DNA from: Azospirillum humicireducens
GTDB lineage: Bacteria > Pseudomonadota > Alphaproteobacteria > Azospirillales > Azospirillaceae
Reading direction: 5' to 3'
Assembly: GCF_001639105.2 (NCBI RefSeq)
Contig: NZ_CP028906.1
Span: forward strand, 334,360 to 374,530
Length of the DNA stretch: 40,171 bases
The notes under the pieces are model-generated. The model was not told where the DNA came from and did not search any database. It was given only the letters and a program-made list of their open reading frames with translations. The translations under genes and the position numbers were made by a program. Positions 40,159 through 40,171 of this stretch are shown here, one piece after another; the first letter of the stretch is position 1; each line of letters starts with the position of its first letter.

Positions 40159-40171
40159 AAGGGGCCCATGC

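Overview
The window is GC-rich and gene-dense. Its gene content points to an alphaproteobacterium of the Rhodospirillales, most like Azospirillum: a D-3-hydroxybutyrate operon, HemP behind a Fur-like site, FtsE/FtsX next to PlsC, and a galU-ugd-phosphomannomutase set. The genus is inferred from gene content and style, not from a marker gene. No rRNA, tRNA, CRISPR array or transposase was found.

Layout. 1-3.9 kb: an orphan HTH-like protein facing a DUF2491/DUF350/PspA-like operon that resembles the E. coli yjfK-yjfL-yjfJ neighbourhood. 4.0-7.2 kb: plsC divergent from ftsE-ftsX-ydcF-like. 7.2-8.2 kb: hemP with a Fur-like site and terminator, then a CopZ-like chaperone behind a CueR-type promoter. 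8.2-12.2 kb: a ketone-body operon of SRPBCC protein, GntP-family permease, CoA-transferase A and B, and 3-hydroxybutyrate dehydrogenase.

12.2-19.4 kb is the most unusual part. On the minus strand lie a 65-residue peptide gene, a long intercistronic hairpin, a YcaO gene and a TfuA gene that overlaps it by 4 nt, followed by a Crp/Fnr regulator. This has the shape of an uncharacterised RiPP (ribosomally made, post-translationally modified peptide) locus, probably of the thioamide-forming YcaO-TfuA kind. A CRP-type site (TGTGA-N6-TCACT) sits just upstream of the peptide gene. Two paralogous ribbon-helix-helix proteins flank the block, and next to it is a 1016-residue cyclase-homology/ATPase/TPR protein whose cyclase catalytic residues are partly replaced.

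19.5-22.7 kb: ilvD with a terminator, a Csp-type copper-storage protein and a DUF2934 protein with a basic tail. 22.8-26.8 kb: tandem repeats and a surface-glycan trio (GT39-like membrane protein, GT9 heptosyltransferase-like protein, O-antigen ligase-like protein). 26.9-30.3 kb: palindromic repeats, GNAT proteins, and a TetR regulator divergent from a PhlG-type hydrolase across a perfect 12-bp inverted repeat. 30.3-33.6 kb: LysR regulator and SbtA-type bicarbonate permease with a folded leader that can hide its ribosome-binding site, then a NATD1-type acetyltransferase and an RluA-type pseudouridine synthase. 33.9-37.8 kb: galU, ugd and phosphomannomutase, supplying sugar nucleotides for exopolysaccharide, closed by a strong terminator. 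37.8-40.1 kb: two ABC-2 permeases, the upstream one running into a clover-like palindromic element at the window edge.
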